DNA of 64,000 nt from Strix aluco (lineage: Eukaryota; Chordata; Aves; Strigiformes; Strigidae). The stretch lies in the NCBI RefSeq assembly GCF_031877795.1, contig NC_133935.1, positions 79,749,248 to 79,813,247 on the forward strand, written 5' to 3'. A model generated the notes under the pieces. The model was not told the DNA's origin. It worked only from the letters and a program-made list of their open reading frames with translations, and did not search any database. Made by a program: the position numbers and the translations under genes. This document shows, one piece after another, positions 1 through 10,845 of this stretch (its first letter is position 1; every line of letters begins with the position of its first letter).

Positions 1-3000
1 ATTCAAGTTTTGCCTAGCCATTATACTATCTGTTGTGCCACTGACAGGTTCCAAGTAAACTTATTTGGCAAAATATTTTGGGTGATCGTTGTTGCTTCTC
101 GTACTGTGCAGAGAATTAAAAACAACCTCACCCTAGCCCACGGAGTGGGACAGGACACCCTTACAACTCCCTGCAACAAGAGTGAAGAGAAGCAGAATAT
201 CACAAACAATTATAGGAACTTATTTTCAAGTCATAAGGTAGCTTTTTGAAGTGTGGTAAGATATAGAGTAAAGCCCAGTCTTACTGAGGACTTTTGTATT
301 TGGCTTCAAACAGGGAAGAATTTAATACCAGATCTTTTAGAGACATCTATATGTGTCACAAATGAAGAGAAGAGAGAATAAAAACACTGCATAAAATTTT
401 AATTAAAAAATCACATTTTGTGAAGGAATTGCAAAAAGTTTATTTAAGTTCCTTTTAAGTGTTCATATCTGGGTTTTGGAGGGGTGTCTACAAAAATATT
501 ATTTTGATATATAAATGCATATCATGTAAAATAAATGTGCCTGTTTTTTTCCATAAAGCAGAAAACATGTAAAACTGTATGAAATATAAAACCCCTCTTG
601 TTCTATGATAAGATATAGTTTCAAACAAAACAGGTCTGATTTCCAATCTGCAAGAAATTTGAGAATTATAGATCTGAGGCAAACACAGGAGAAAACCTTC
701 AGATCTGACCAAGCCTAGTTTTGAGGTTTTACATTCAAAAGTGAAAATTGAAAAATGAAGATGGTATTCAAACATTATGGAGGAAAAGCAAATAAAAAGT
801 TTGCAAAAAGTGCAAGAACCACAAGATTTCCTACAGATCTATAGCCAAGCAATTGATTTTAAATGGAAGAAAAGTACTATATGTAGTTAAGATATAGTTC
901 ATTGAAAATGAAAGAATTTGAGCTTTGGAAAACCTCCAGATAATTAACTACATACACAAGTTTACAAACTTTTATGATATGTGAACCTGTGAGCTTTTTT
1001 TGAAGGGAAGTGTAAACTCCTTTCTCGTAGGAGTTACATGTACATAGACTACTGTACATTTAAAAATTTGTTTTTCCTAATCACTTTTTGCAGACCCCTG
1101 AAATGCAGTCCTCTTATTCTCTCTAAAACTATATTGATAAATTAAATGGTACTAAGAAACATTTTCAACTACTCAGAAACTTCATCATTCATACTGCTAA
1201 ATTTTCAAAACTTTTGTCGTGAACCAATTATCTCACTCTTCCTGCTCAGTGGGGAGGCGGCTTGAGGCACTCACTCTTCCCTGGCTTTCTGTCTTCTTGG
1301 CTTGCAGTTTTGCCACTGGTTTTTTGACACTTTCGGAAGGGTCTCCCACCTCTATCCTCCGCTTTGGAGACCCTCTCCTCAGCAACTCCTCAACTAGAGC
1401 TGTGCATATGTAGTAATATAAGTGGCTTGTATCCACATGATGAAATTATCTGTATTTTGATGAACTTCGGGTTGCTCCATCCTTAGATAAATCGTATGCA
1501 AGGAGATAGTATCTGTGAATCAAGATTGGTGTACTCTCTGAATAAAACAGAATTACAACAATGGAGTCAATATATGTTTTGTGGGAGGTATGGGTGATGA
1601 ACAACAGTTCAGAATCATATGACCAGCAATTAAACTGAGGCCTTTCATTCTTGTGAAACGATACTATAGTACTTCCTCAACAGGAATGAAACAAACTGAT
1701 TTCCAAATACGGCAAAGTAGTTATATATGAATGCATGCTCTTTACTACAATAGTGTGCATTTGCCAGCTAATCAGAACTGAGTTTTTGATCTTGACTTTC
1801 TCTCTCTAATGTAGAAAATAACGATTCTGTCATATGAACCTGAGCAGACTGGTTAAGTCTCAAGTTTATTCCATATGTTTGTTGCATGTACCAGTGGGAG
1901 TTGTGATAAGTAGCTTTTCAGCATATTACACACAGATTCTATTTCACCTAAGCTAGGTTTCTTTGTGTTAAAATGAGAAAATCCACATATATTTGCCCCA
2001 GTTGTCTCTAATTTTATCTGAATCTATTTTACGCTCATCATCCCTCTTCAATCAGTGCTCCCAGAGGCCAGTGCATATCAACACCATAAGAGCAGTGTCT
2101 TGCAAGCTCTACAATTATCCAATGACTTGATATGGCAGGCTAATAGCATTAAATTGCTGCTATATCCTTTCAGCTGGATTCCCCAGCTTCAAATAATCAA
2201 CATCACAGAGAGTAAGGTTCTCAGTTTTAATTCTCTCTGTGCAGTCAGAATGAGTCCTGTATCATTCTCATGGCACAGTATTTAGCATAACCCAGTGTTT
2301 GAAAACTGTCATATTTTTAAACAAATCTTTTTGACTCTTGAGCTCCTCAAAAAAAGGATACACTTCCTTCAGCCTTTAATTGTAAGTTAATTACCATGAC
2401 GATTTGCCTAGGCCATAAAATGCCTATTAGGAAAAGACTACATTAGACAGAGATAGGTTTGCCAGCAGATCCTTAAGGGATGTAAAGGAGAAACAGGAAT
2501 CATTCAGCACCTGAAAAGCGGTTTCCAATTATTACATATCCATCTCTAATTGCTATTTTAATCCCTAAAATGGTTTTTAGTGTCTACTATTGTTAGCCTT
2601 TCAAAAGTTCCAAATACTATATAAAAGGTGGTAGTTAAAGGAAATAGAATGAAAATATCCCAAGTATTGCAAGTGCATAACTTAGATATTTTTAATACAA
2701 AATAGAATCACAAGAAATTTGAAAATTTCCCCAGAAAAGTCTGGGAACTTTGATATCCAATTTAAAACACACATTTTTCATAAAATATGAAATAAAGACA
2801 TGGTAAATTAGGTTTCTTTACATTCCTTTAGTAGTCCCAAGACATCTGCTTCTGAAAATCATGCTTCCTATTCAGAACAACCTCTAAGTATATGGCATTA
2901 GTATTACAAATGTTCTACATAAATTATGAGTTAAAGTACGTATAAAAAATGAGACAAATGACTAGGCATCTACGAAGATGTTAAACAAAGTTTAACTTCT

Positions 3001-4184
3001 TTTATGCAGACTCCAATGTACTAGAAATTCTACAGCTTTCTACAGTAGCAACACACTCATCTTTTTTAAATTAAAATTTCAAGAAATGAAAAATATACTC
3101 TAAAACTTAGGTGGTGATGATATTAAATTAAATTTCTAAAACACTGCCACACATGTAAAAGCATTTCATAATTCTGTCATAGAAAACTCCCTGTGGCACT
3201 GTAGAAGTTATGGGTACTACATTAAGTTGGGGATACTCAGAATAAGTAGCTGAATGTCAGCAGTAAGAAGTTTAATGTTGTCATTTAAATGATCACCAGA
3301 CTACTGAGAAAAGTGGACATAGTTTATGCCTTCAAATGTGTAAGGTGTCTTGAGAAAATATTATATTTAAATCATTTAAGGAAAAGACCCCTTTTCTTCC
3401 CCAAACCAACTGAAGTTAATAAAAACACTACAATGGAACTGAAAATTCTGTGTAACTGCTCAGATACTCGACCTTACAGATATACTTCCCAAACTGTTCA
3501 AACAAATAACTGTGCTCAAAGTATATCCCTTCTGTGCGAACAGCACTCAGCTGAAAGCAAAGTATAGCAGTGACATCATTTCTCTCACAAACAGACATGG
3601 AGAAAAAGGCAAGTGAAAGTTTTCTTTCCCTTTTTAACAAGACAAGGTAGATCATTTCTGTAGGAAATGGGCATACTCAGCTTCCTTTAGGCTGGACCTA
3701 CATCTGATAGATGAATTTACTTTTCTTTTTCCATAAGGGTGCTCTGCAGGTTTGTATGTTTAGTTGACTGGATGTACTAGCTGGATACCTTTATTTGACG
3801 ATTAATCATTATAAAAAAAAAAAAAAAAAAAAAGGCAGAGGAGGAAAGGAGGTGAGCCTAAAAAAAGGGCCTGGAAGAAAACAAAGAGAACATGATCCTA
3901 TAACATCTTTAGCCTCTTCAAGGAAGAACCATCTTGATTTGCTGTTGTTTATACAATGATTTTTTTGCTTTTTTTAATCCAGAATATATAGGACATCACT
4001 AAAACATAGATCAGAACAATAGAGTATATATACATAAAAAAAGTCTCAGTGGGATGAGAAATAAAGCATTAGTACAAATTGACATTATTTATTAACAACA
4101 CCTTAGTTTGTATCAGGGTAGGAAAGCCTTGTACAGTTTAGTTTAAAATGGAGGTGATTCACTATAATAAAAGATACTTTCACA
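1..4184. other. Unassigned AT-rich intergenic DNA
   Basis: No exon, RNA gene or dated repeat recognised. Longest open frames are under 100 codons and show no known motif. A 21-base poly(A) lies at 3813-3833. Conserved non-coding elements could be present but cannot be judged without an alignment. Confidence 0.6.
3813..3833 (+). repeat. Poly(A) tract, 21 bases
   Basis: An uninterrupted A run following ATTAATCATTAT and followed by purine-rich GGCAGAGGAGGAAAGGAGG. No poly(A) signal sits at the right spacing upstream, so a retrocopy tail is not supported. Confidence 0.9.
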
Positions 4185-4189
4185 TTGCA

Positions 4190-4924
4190 TCTTGCATGTG
4201 CAGCAGGAAAATTATAATATAGTTTTCATGGAAAAATCCCATCATGGAAGCATAATGGGATGACTTGGAGATCTAAAGTGCTGTGATGTATGACTATAAA
4301 CTCTTCAGAAGGGATGAGCAAGGCAGAAGATTCAGTGGGGTAGGCCTGCATGTTAGGGAGTGTTTTGATTGTCTAGAGCTTAATAATTGTGACAATAGGT
4401 TTGAGTGTTTATGAGTAAGAATCAGGTGGAAGGCCAACAAGGCAGATATCATTGTGGGAGTCTGTTATAGACCACCCAACCAGGATGAAGAAGCAGACAA
4501 AATATTCTATAAGCAGCTGGGAGAAGTCTCACAATCACTAGCCCTTGTTCTCATGGGGGACTTCAATGTACCAGATGTCTGCTGGAAGTACAATAAAGCA
4601 GAGAGGAAACAGGCTAGGAGGTTCCTGGAGTGTGTGGAAGATAAATTCCTGACACAGCTGGTGAGTAAGTCAAGTAAGGAAGGTGCCCTGCTAGACCTCG
4701 TTGTGAACAGAGAAGGACTTGTAGATGATGTGATGTTTGGAGTCTGTCTTGGGCATAGCGATCACAAAATGATAGAGTTTTTGATTCCTGGAGAAGTAAG
4801 GAGGGAGGTCAGCGAAACTGCTACCTTGGACTTCCAGAGGTCAGACGTTGGCCTGTTCAGCATCCTGGTTGACAGAGGCCCTTGGGAGGCAGCCCTGAAG
4901 GGCAAAGGAATCCAGAAAGGATAG
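4190..4924 (+). pseudogene. CR1 ORF2 endonuclease domain remnant
   Basis: Apurinic-endonuclease-like part of CR1 ORF2. One frame runs through the segment with two in-frame stops (4274 and 4412), then stays open from 4454 to 4924 (156 codons). Characteristic strings are FRRD, YRPPN, GDFN (metal-binding region) and LGHSDHKMIEF (active-site SDH). The SDH and GDFN motifs are retained, but the stops and the lost N-terminus show that it is not functional. Confidence 0.88.
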
Positions 4925-5571
4925 ACATTCTTCAAGAAGGAAATTTTAAAGATCCAGGATCAGGCCATCCCTATGTGCTGAAAGACGAGCTGGTGGGGAA
5001 GACTGACCTGGCTGAGCAGAGTGCTTTGGCTGGAACTCAGGAAAGAAAGTAGCGTTTAAGGGGCAGGCAGCTCATGAAGACTACAAGGTTGTCCTGAGCT
5101 TATGCAGGGAGAAAATTAGAAGGGTCAAAACCCAACTAGAATTTAACCTGGCTACAGCCATAAAAGACAATGAAAAGTGTTTCTATAAATACATTAGCAA
5201 AAAAGGAGGGCTAAGAAGAATCTTGATCCTTTATTGATTGTGGTGAGGAAACATAGTGACAAAGGCTGAGGAAAAGACTGAAGTACTTAATGCCTTCTTT
5301 GCCTCAGTCTTTCATAGTAAGACCAAATGCTCTCTGGGTACCCAGCCCCCTGGTCTGGAAGACAGGGACGGGGAGCAGAATGAAAACCCCATAATCCAAG
5401 GGGAAATGGTTAGTGAACTGCTATACCACTTAGACACACACAAGTCTATGGGCCAGATGGGATTCACCCAAGAGCACAGAGGGAGCTGGCGGAAATGCGC
5501 ATCAAGCCACTTTCATTTATCAGCAGTGCTGGTTAACCAGGGAGGTCCTAGCTGACTGGAGGCTAGCAAAT

Positions 5572-6720
5572 GTGACGTCCATCTACAAGAAAGACTGGAA
5601 GGAGGATCCAGGGAACTACATGCCTGTCAGCCTGACGTCGGTGCTGGGAAAGGTTATGGAGCAGATCATTTTGAGTGCCATCATGAGGCGCATACAGGAC
5701 AACCAGGTGATCAGGCCCAGTCAGCATGGGTTTATAAAAGGTAGGTCCTGCTTGAGTAACCTGATCTCCTTCTGTGACAAGGTGACCCACTTAGTGAATG
5801 AGGGAAAGGTTGCGGATGTTATCTACCTAGACTTTAGTAAAGCCTTTGACACTATGTCCCACAGCATTCTCCTGGTTGCTCATGGCTTGGACAGGCATAC
5901 TCTTCACTGGGTAAAAAACTGGCTGGATGGTCAGGTCCAAAGAGTTGTGAAAGGAGTTAAATCCCATTGGCGGCCGGTCACAAGTGGTGTTCCCCAGTGC
6001 TCAGTATAGGAGCCAGTTCTGTTTAATATCTTTATTAACAATCTGGATGAAGGCATTGAGTACGTTTGCAGATGACACCAAGTTGAGTGGGAGTGTTGAT
6101 CTGATGGGCCAAGGCCAACTGTATGAGGTTCCACAAGGTTCAGTGCCATGTCCTGCACTTGGGTCACAGCAAACCTATTGAATGCTACAGACTTGGGAAA
6201 GAGTGGCTGGAAAGCTGCCCAGCAGAAAAGGAACTGGGGATGTTGGTTGACAGTGACTGAATATAAGCCAGCAGTGTGCCCAGGTGGCCAAGAGGGTCAA
6301 TAGCATCCAAGCTTGTATCAGTGTGGGACTAGGGAAGCTATTGTCTCCCTGTACTCAGTACTGGCAAAGCCTCACCTTGAATACTGTGTTCAGTTTTGGG
6401 CTCCTCACTACAAGAAAGACATTGAGGTGCTGGAGAGTGTCCAAAAAAGGGCAACGAAGCTGGTGAAGGGTCTAGAGCACAAGTCTTATGAGGAGTGGCT
6501 GAGGGAACTGGGGTTGTTTAGCCTGGAGAAAAGGACGCTCAGGGGAGACCTTATCCCTCTCAACAACTATCTGAAAGGAGGCTGTAGTGAGGTGGGTGTT
6601 GGACTCTTCTCCCAAGTAACAAGCGATAGAACAAAAGGAAATGGCCTCAAGTTGTACCAGAGAAGGTTTAGATTGGATATTAGGAAAAAATTCCTCACTG
6701 AAAGGGTTGTCAAACATTAG
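5572..6720 (+). pseudogene. CR1 ORF2 reverse transcriptase remnant
   Basis: The RT fingers and palm are readable from 5572 to 6009 (IYKKDWKEDPGNY, GFIKGRSC, DFSKAFDT, GVPQCSV). The frame then ends, and the catalytic FADD at 6065-6076 appears in a different frame within 5984-6181. The C-terminal part (6313-6720) is in yet another frame. The GVPQCSV box has C where the family normally has G. Frameshifts between the blocks rule out a working enzyme. Orientation and order match the parent CR1. Confidence 0.9.
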
Positions 6721-6890
6721 AACAGGCTGCCCAGGGAAGTGGTTGAGTCACCATCCCCAGAGGTATTTAAAAGATGTGTAGAGGTGGCACTTAGGGACAT
6801 GGTTTAGTGATGGACTTGGCAGTGCTAGACAGCTGAACTCAATCTTAAAGGTCTTTTTGAACCTAAAAAATTCTATTTTATGATCCTCTA

Positions 6891-9800
6891 AAACAATAAT
6901 GTCTTGATGTCAGCTGATACAGTTGAATGGTATTATGACATTAAATATTAAGGCAACAAATTTAAAATATGTGTCACTCCTTTTTAGTAACTACTTTCCT
7001 ACCTGGAAATCTTCACTAAGTGGCTTTCTCATTAATCTTACTGTGAAACTGGAGATAAGGAAAATAAAAACCACACACCTGCATTCTGGAATTGAGCTGT
7101 CTTTGAAAAAAAGAAGGGGAGGGCAGACAGCAGCTATAAAGCAGAAGAACTTCCCTTCAATTATGTAATAAATTCAAGGGAAATGCCAAGAGGATGGCAA
7201 GCTACACAACTGAAGAGGAAGAGATAAAATAAGAAAATCGGGAAATAAAGACATTATGTGACCATCTAGGTAGAGGTGTGTTAACACCTTGGGAGGAGGA
7301 AGGAAACATTAAGAACTATTCCGCCCACTAGCATTTATTCCTCAAATTGCAGGTTTGGTGTTAAAGGAATTTAAAACATCCATTAGCCTTTCACAGGGAG
7401 AATAGGTCATGAATTATAACTGCTAGGGAAGCAGTGGAAAGAAAACCAAGTCTGGTATATATTTAGAGCTAATTTAAAGACTTATGTTATAGTTTAGATC
7501 ATACAGCAATTTCTTACATTGCAAATGAAATTAAGAATGTAAATTTTGGTTCTTCTTATTCAGGTCGAATAATAGCTTCTCAATTAAATCTATGGTGCTA
7601 TTGAGAATTGCCATTTATGCTTTTAGAATCAGGTCCATAGGGGTGTTACTAAGCAAAATTGCTGTTTACTCAAGAGGTAGCCACAGAAACTGTCCTTACT
7701 ATGCAATTTGTTTTAATACAGCAATGTTGGGAAAGTATACATAAAGCTCACTCTTAAAGCAATCTTCTAACATTATTTTTTCTTTAAAGGGAAAATATTT
7801 CTTTAATGGCTCACTGCAATGAAAAAATAGGCACAAAAATAAATATTTGACCAAATTCTTCTATCTTTCACACTAAGCCCACACAACTGGTTCTAGTGGG
7901 GGTTTTCTGTTGCAAGAGACAGAGTTTAATGCATTACATTAAGGAATGATAAAAGTTCCTTTCACTTTTCCCTCTTGCTCTGCTTTTGTATTAAGTTTTC
8001 TAGTTGTGACATTTCCATTAATTTTGCAGTCTTTCAGAACAGTAATATAGCTTGATGAGCAAGTTCTGCACCACCCCCACTTCACTATGCACAGAGAATG
8101 TAGATTGGTAACATGTCAACAAATAAAGATTCAGTATTTGGCCAAAGCTACAGAGCACACTTTTTTCTAGTTCTTAGGGTGCTGAATTTGCTACCTTGTC
8201 TGGTGGCCATCAAACACATGGGGAGTCAACACTGTAAATCAGGCACAGAGAGGGAAGCAAGGGCTACTAGCCAGTGGATTACATGAACAGAACTGTAGCT
8301 GCTCTGAAGTCGTCAAAAGAGGTTTTAAATTCAGGCCCAGTCATGTGTTATCCCAGCCCAAAAGAGTGAATTTCACCCTCAGGGAGCTTATGCTAGCTCA
8401 TATAGTAGTCTTATTGTGGAAAATTCACTTCAACCTCAATTTACAGTATTCCCCCTCTCTTCTTCTCTCAGCTTCCTATCCTCAGGCCAACAAAGGAAAT
8501 CTGGTTTATATTTCTCAGCACAGCATTTGTTTTCACCTCTGACACACACTGAACAATCTCTACAAGCAAGCGCCATGTTACCAGCAGTGCCACGCTTTCA
8601 CCTCCCAGTCTAATCACTCATGGTCTGCAGCACCTTCTGCCTAGCTCACAACCAAATCAGTGACACCTCTCCTGATAAAGGCTTATCAAGGGACTTTATT
8701 CAGGGAAATGAGAAAATGCACAAGTTCATAATTCTGACTTAAATGGAAGCTTATCTTCCCCAAATTATAAGGAACACTTTCCTAAAACGGATGATTCCTG
8801 TTATACATCTGTGTATAGCCAAGTGTCAGAAATCAGACAGAACAACTTTCCTGTAAATGCTGTGTTTCAGAATCACCTTTGTTTCAGCAGCAAAACTTTT
8901 TAACAGCTGCGTTAAACATAAACAAATGGAAAATAACACTGAGTTAAGTTTCTCTGTATATGAAAGGAAACTAAAAAATGGTGATAAACCCTACACAAAC
9001 TCCATTTCCAAAGATGTCTCAGCCTGCAGAAGTATGTTAATCAAAAAGTGTTGTGTTTGAATCCTAATGGGATTTACCTTAAACTACATATTGAAAGTGG
9101 TGCTCAAAAGCCTCTTGTTATGTGTTTGAATACCATGGAAAGTAAACACATTCAAAAACCTTCGTGTGATTCTGTAGAACCATGAATCTGTGACTTAATA
9201 AATATTCTTATCACTAGCAATTCAAGATAGACCTGATTTTGTGATTCATTATGAAAAACATTTCCATCCTTGCTTTAACACAGAACCAACTCCCAGCTAA
9301 CCCCAGTACAGCCATTCCAACTTTTGCTTATTTTACATTGTCTTTTCAGGCATTTGGAGGCTCAAGTCCCATAAACGTTTGTGCTCATGCTTAGCATTCT
9401 GCAAATGAATTTGCAAATGGCCTCTCTGAGACCATTCCAAGGGTTAAAACTATGCATGGTAATACAGTTGGATTAAATATCGTAGTTCTAAACACTATAT
9501 ACAGACAACTCCTCCTCAAGGGCATATAAGCTAAATAGACTAAACAGACAACATCTTGCAGGTGAAGGAGAGGCATAACAACCTGTACTTAACTTATAAC
9601 ATTGCTACACTTCATGTATGAAACCTTGACTTGTTTTTGTGTGCATTTTTAAGCATTAGTCTAAAACAGTCTGACTACTCTCAGCAAACTCTATTTGAAA
9701 GAAGAATCAAGTGATTTGCCTGGGTTGCTAAAGCAGCTTCCTGGCACAGCTGGGAATAGGACTGAATACTCTGGAGCTCTATTTATTAGTGTGCTTCAAA

Positions 9801-10259
9801 CTTTGACAAAGTTGTGTTCTGGCGATAAGCACTGAAATCTTAAACAAAAGTGTTCTTGTAGGAGCAAAGCCTTCTTTTAGTCTGAGATCTTCCATTCTTA
9901 TTGATATTAATCTTGTCACAGTCCCTCCAACTCCACAGCATCTTTCTGTTATATCAGACTGCCATTCTCATCTCTCAGATGCTGACTACACCTGTAAGTG
10001 AGTCATCTCTCTTTCTGTATTTGGTGGGTTGGATTTGGCTAACAGCCAAACTCCAACCCAGCTGCTCACTCACTTTCACCCTCAGCAGGAGCAGGGAGAA
10101 AACAGGAAGAATAGGGAAGAGAAAACTGATGATAAAGACAGGGAGATCACTTACCAGTTACCTTCACAGGCAAAATAGACTTGATTTGGGAAATTTTAAT
10201 TTCATTGACAATTAAAATAGACTTGGGTAATAAAATCCTTCCCCAGGCTCAATTTCACT
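6891..10259. other. Unassigned intergenic DNA
   Basis: Apart from the SINE-like fragment at 9705-9782, nothing recognisable. Open frames are short, 104 codons at most, and have no family signature. Confidence 0.6.
9705..9782 (+). repeat. Ancient SINE-like fragment (MIR-type 3' region)
   Basis: AAGTGATTTGCCTGGGTTGC, then GGCACAGCTGGGAATAGGAC and TACTCTGGAGCTCTATT. This follows the MIR/CORE-SINE-like pattern found in old amniote repeats (GTGACTTGCC...CACAGC...GCAGAGCTGGGAATAGAAC). It is diverged; the family name is not certain. Confidence 0.5.
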
Positions 10260-10735
10260 CCTTCATTCTTGTCTTTTTTACCTGCCTCTGAACAGCACAA
10301 GGTAATGGTGAACAGAAGGTTATGGTCAGTACATAATGGTTTCTCTCTGATGTTCCTTCCTCCTCACACTTTTGCTCTGCTCCATGGGCTGCAGTCCTTC
10401 AGGAAACATTCAACTGCTGTGATGGGGGGTTCTCCATGGGCCACAGTGGAGACCTGCACCAGTGCCGTGGAGCACCACCTACCCCACCTCCTCTGACGTT
10501 GGTGTTCCTCTGCTGTTTTTCACTGGTTTTGCTTCCTCCTACTCTACCTGTGGGGCATTTTTTGCCCTTTCTTAATTATATTTTCCCTGAGGCACGACCC
10601 ACTTGACTGAGGGGTTCAGCTGTGCCCTGGTGGGTCCATTGTAGCCAGCTGGAACTACCTGTGTACAGCACAGGGCAACCTTGACCTCTCCTCACAGGGG
10701 TCAGCCCTGTAACCCTGTTGATGTTAGCTTTATGA
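10260..10735 (+). repeat. Probable avian ERV-related interspersed repeat
   Basis: This block is GC-richer than its surroundings and reads like a widespread bird repeat I recall: CCTTCCTCCTCACACTTTTG, CCATGGGCTGCAGTCCTTCA, a GGAGACCTGCACCAGTGCC / GTGGAGCACCACC portion, then GAGGCACGACCCACTTG and GGTGGGTCCATTGTAGCC. I believe it derives from an endogenous retrovirus, probably non-coding internal sequence, but I cannot name the family or give exact ends. It has no long open frame and no obvious LTR boundaries. A CR1 tail begins about 50 bases downstream. Confidence 0.45.
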
Positions 10736-10786
10736 TGTGTTGAATTTACTAGAAATTAATGGAACAGAACAAACAAACAAAAAAAA

Positions 10787-10845
10787 ATGGTTGGACTAGA
10801 TGATCTTCAAGGTCTTTTCCAACCTAGATGATTCTGTGATGCAAA
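10787..10845 (+). mobile_element. CR1 3'-terminal fragment
   Basis: A short stretch matches the CR1 3' end: GGTTGGACTAGATGATCTTC followed by CAAGGTCTTTTCCAACCTAG and a terminal ATGATTCTGTGATG, the degenerate form of the 8-bp CR1 end repeat. Only the last 60 bases or so are present, on the plus strand, directly after an A-rich run at 10765-10787. CR1 commonly leaves such severely 5'-truncated copies. Confidence 0.85.

Larger units (their letters stand above)
4185..6890 (+). mobile_element. CR1 LINE, 5'-truncated and frameshifted
   Basis: Chicken-repeat-1 non-LTR retrotransposon, 3' two-thirds. Seen in order: endonuclease remnants from about 4190 (QQENYNIVF), FRRDEQGRR near 4300, then VGVCYRPPNQ and MGDFNVPD from 4454, all in one frame interrupted by stops at 4274-4276 and 4412-4414. 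After a stop near 4922 come a linker with LNAFFASVFHSKT (5256-5555) and reverse transcriptase from 5572 (HGFIKGRSCLSNL, VIYLDFSKAFDT, GVPQCSV). The catalytic FADD box is at 6065-6076 in another frame. A C-terminal segment ([20 protein letters not shown]) ends with a stop at 6718-6720. A 3' UTR follows, with the usual avian CR1 ending (AAAGGTCTTTTTGAACCTAA near 6850-6868). At least three frame changes and several stops make it dead. The 5' boundary is approximate; a resemblance to earlier ORF2 sequence near 4040 was not strong enough to extend it. Confidence 0.93.

Noticed and set aside
4454-6720. Endonuclease/reverse-transcriptase frames as a host gene
   Set aside because: Motif order, frame breaks and the 3' end identify a dead CR1 retrotransposon, not a domesticated gene.
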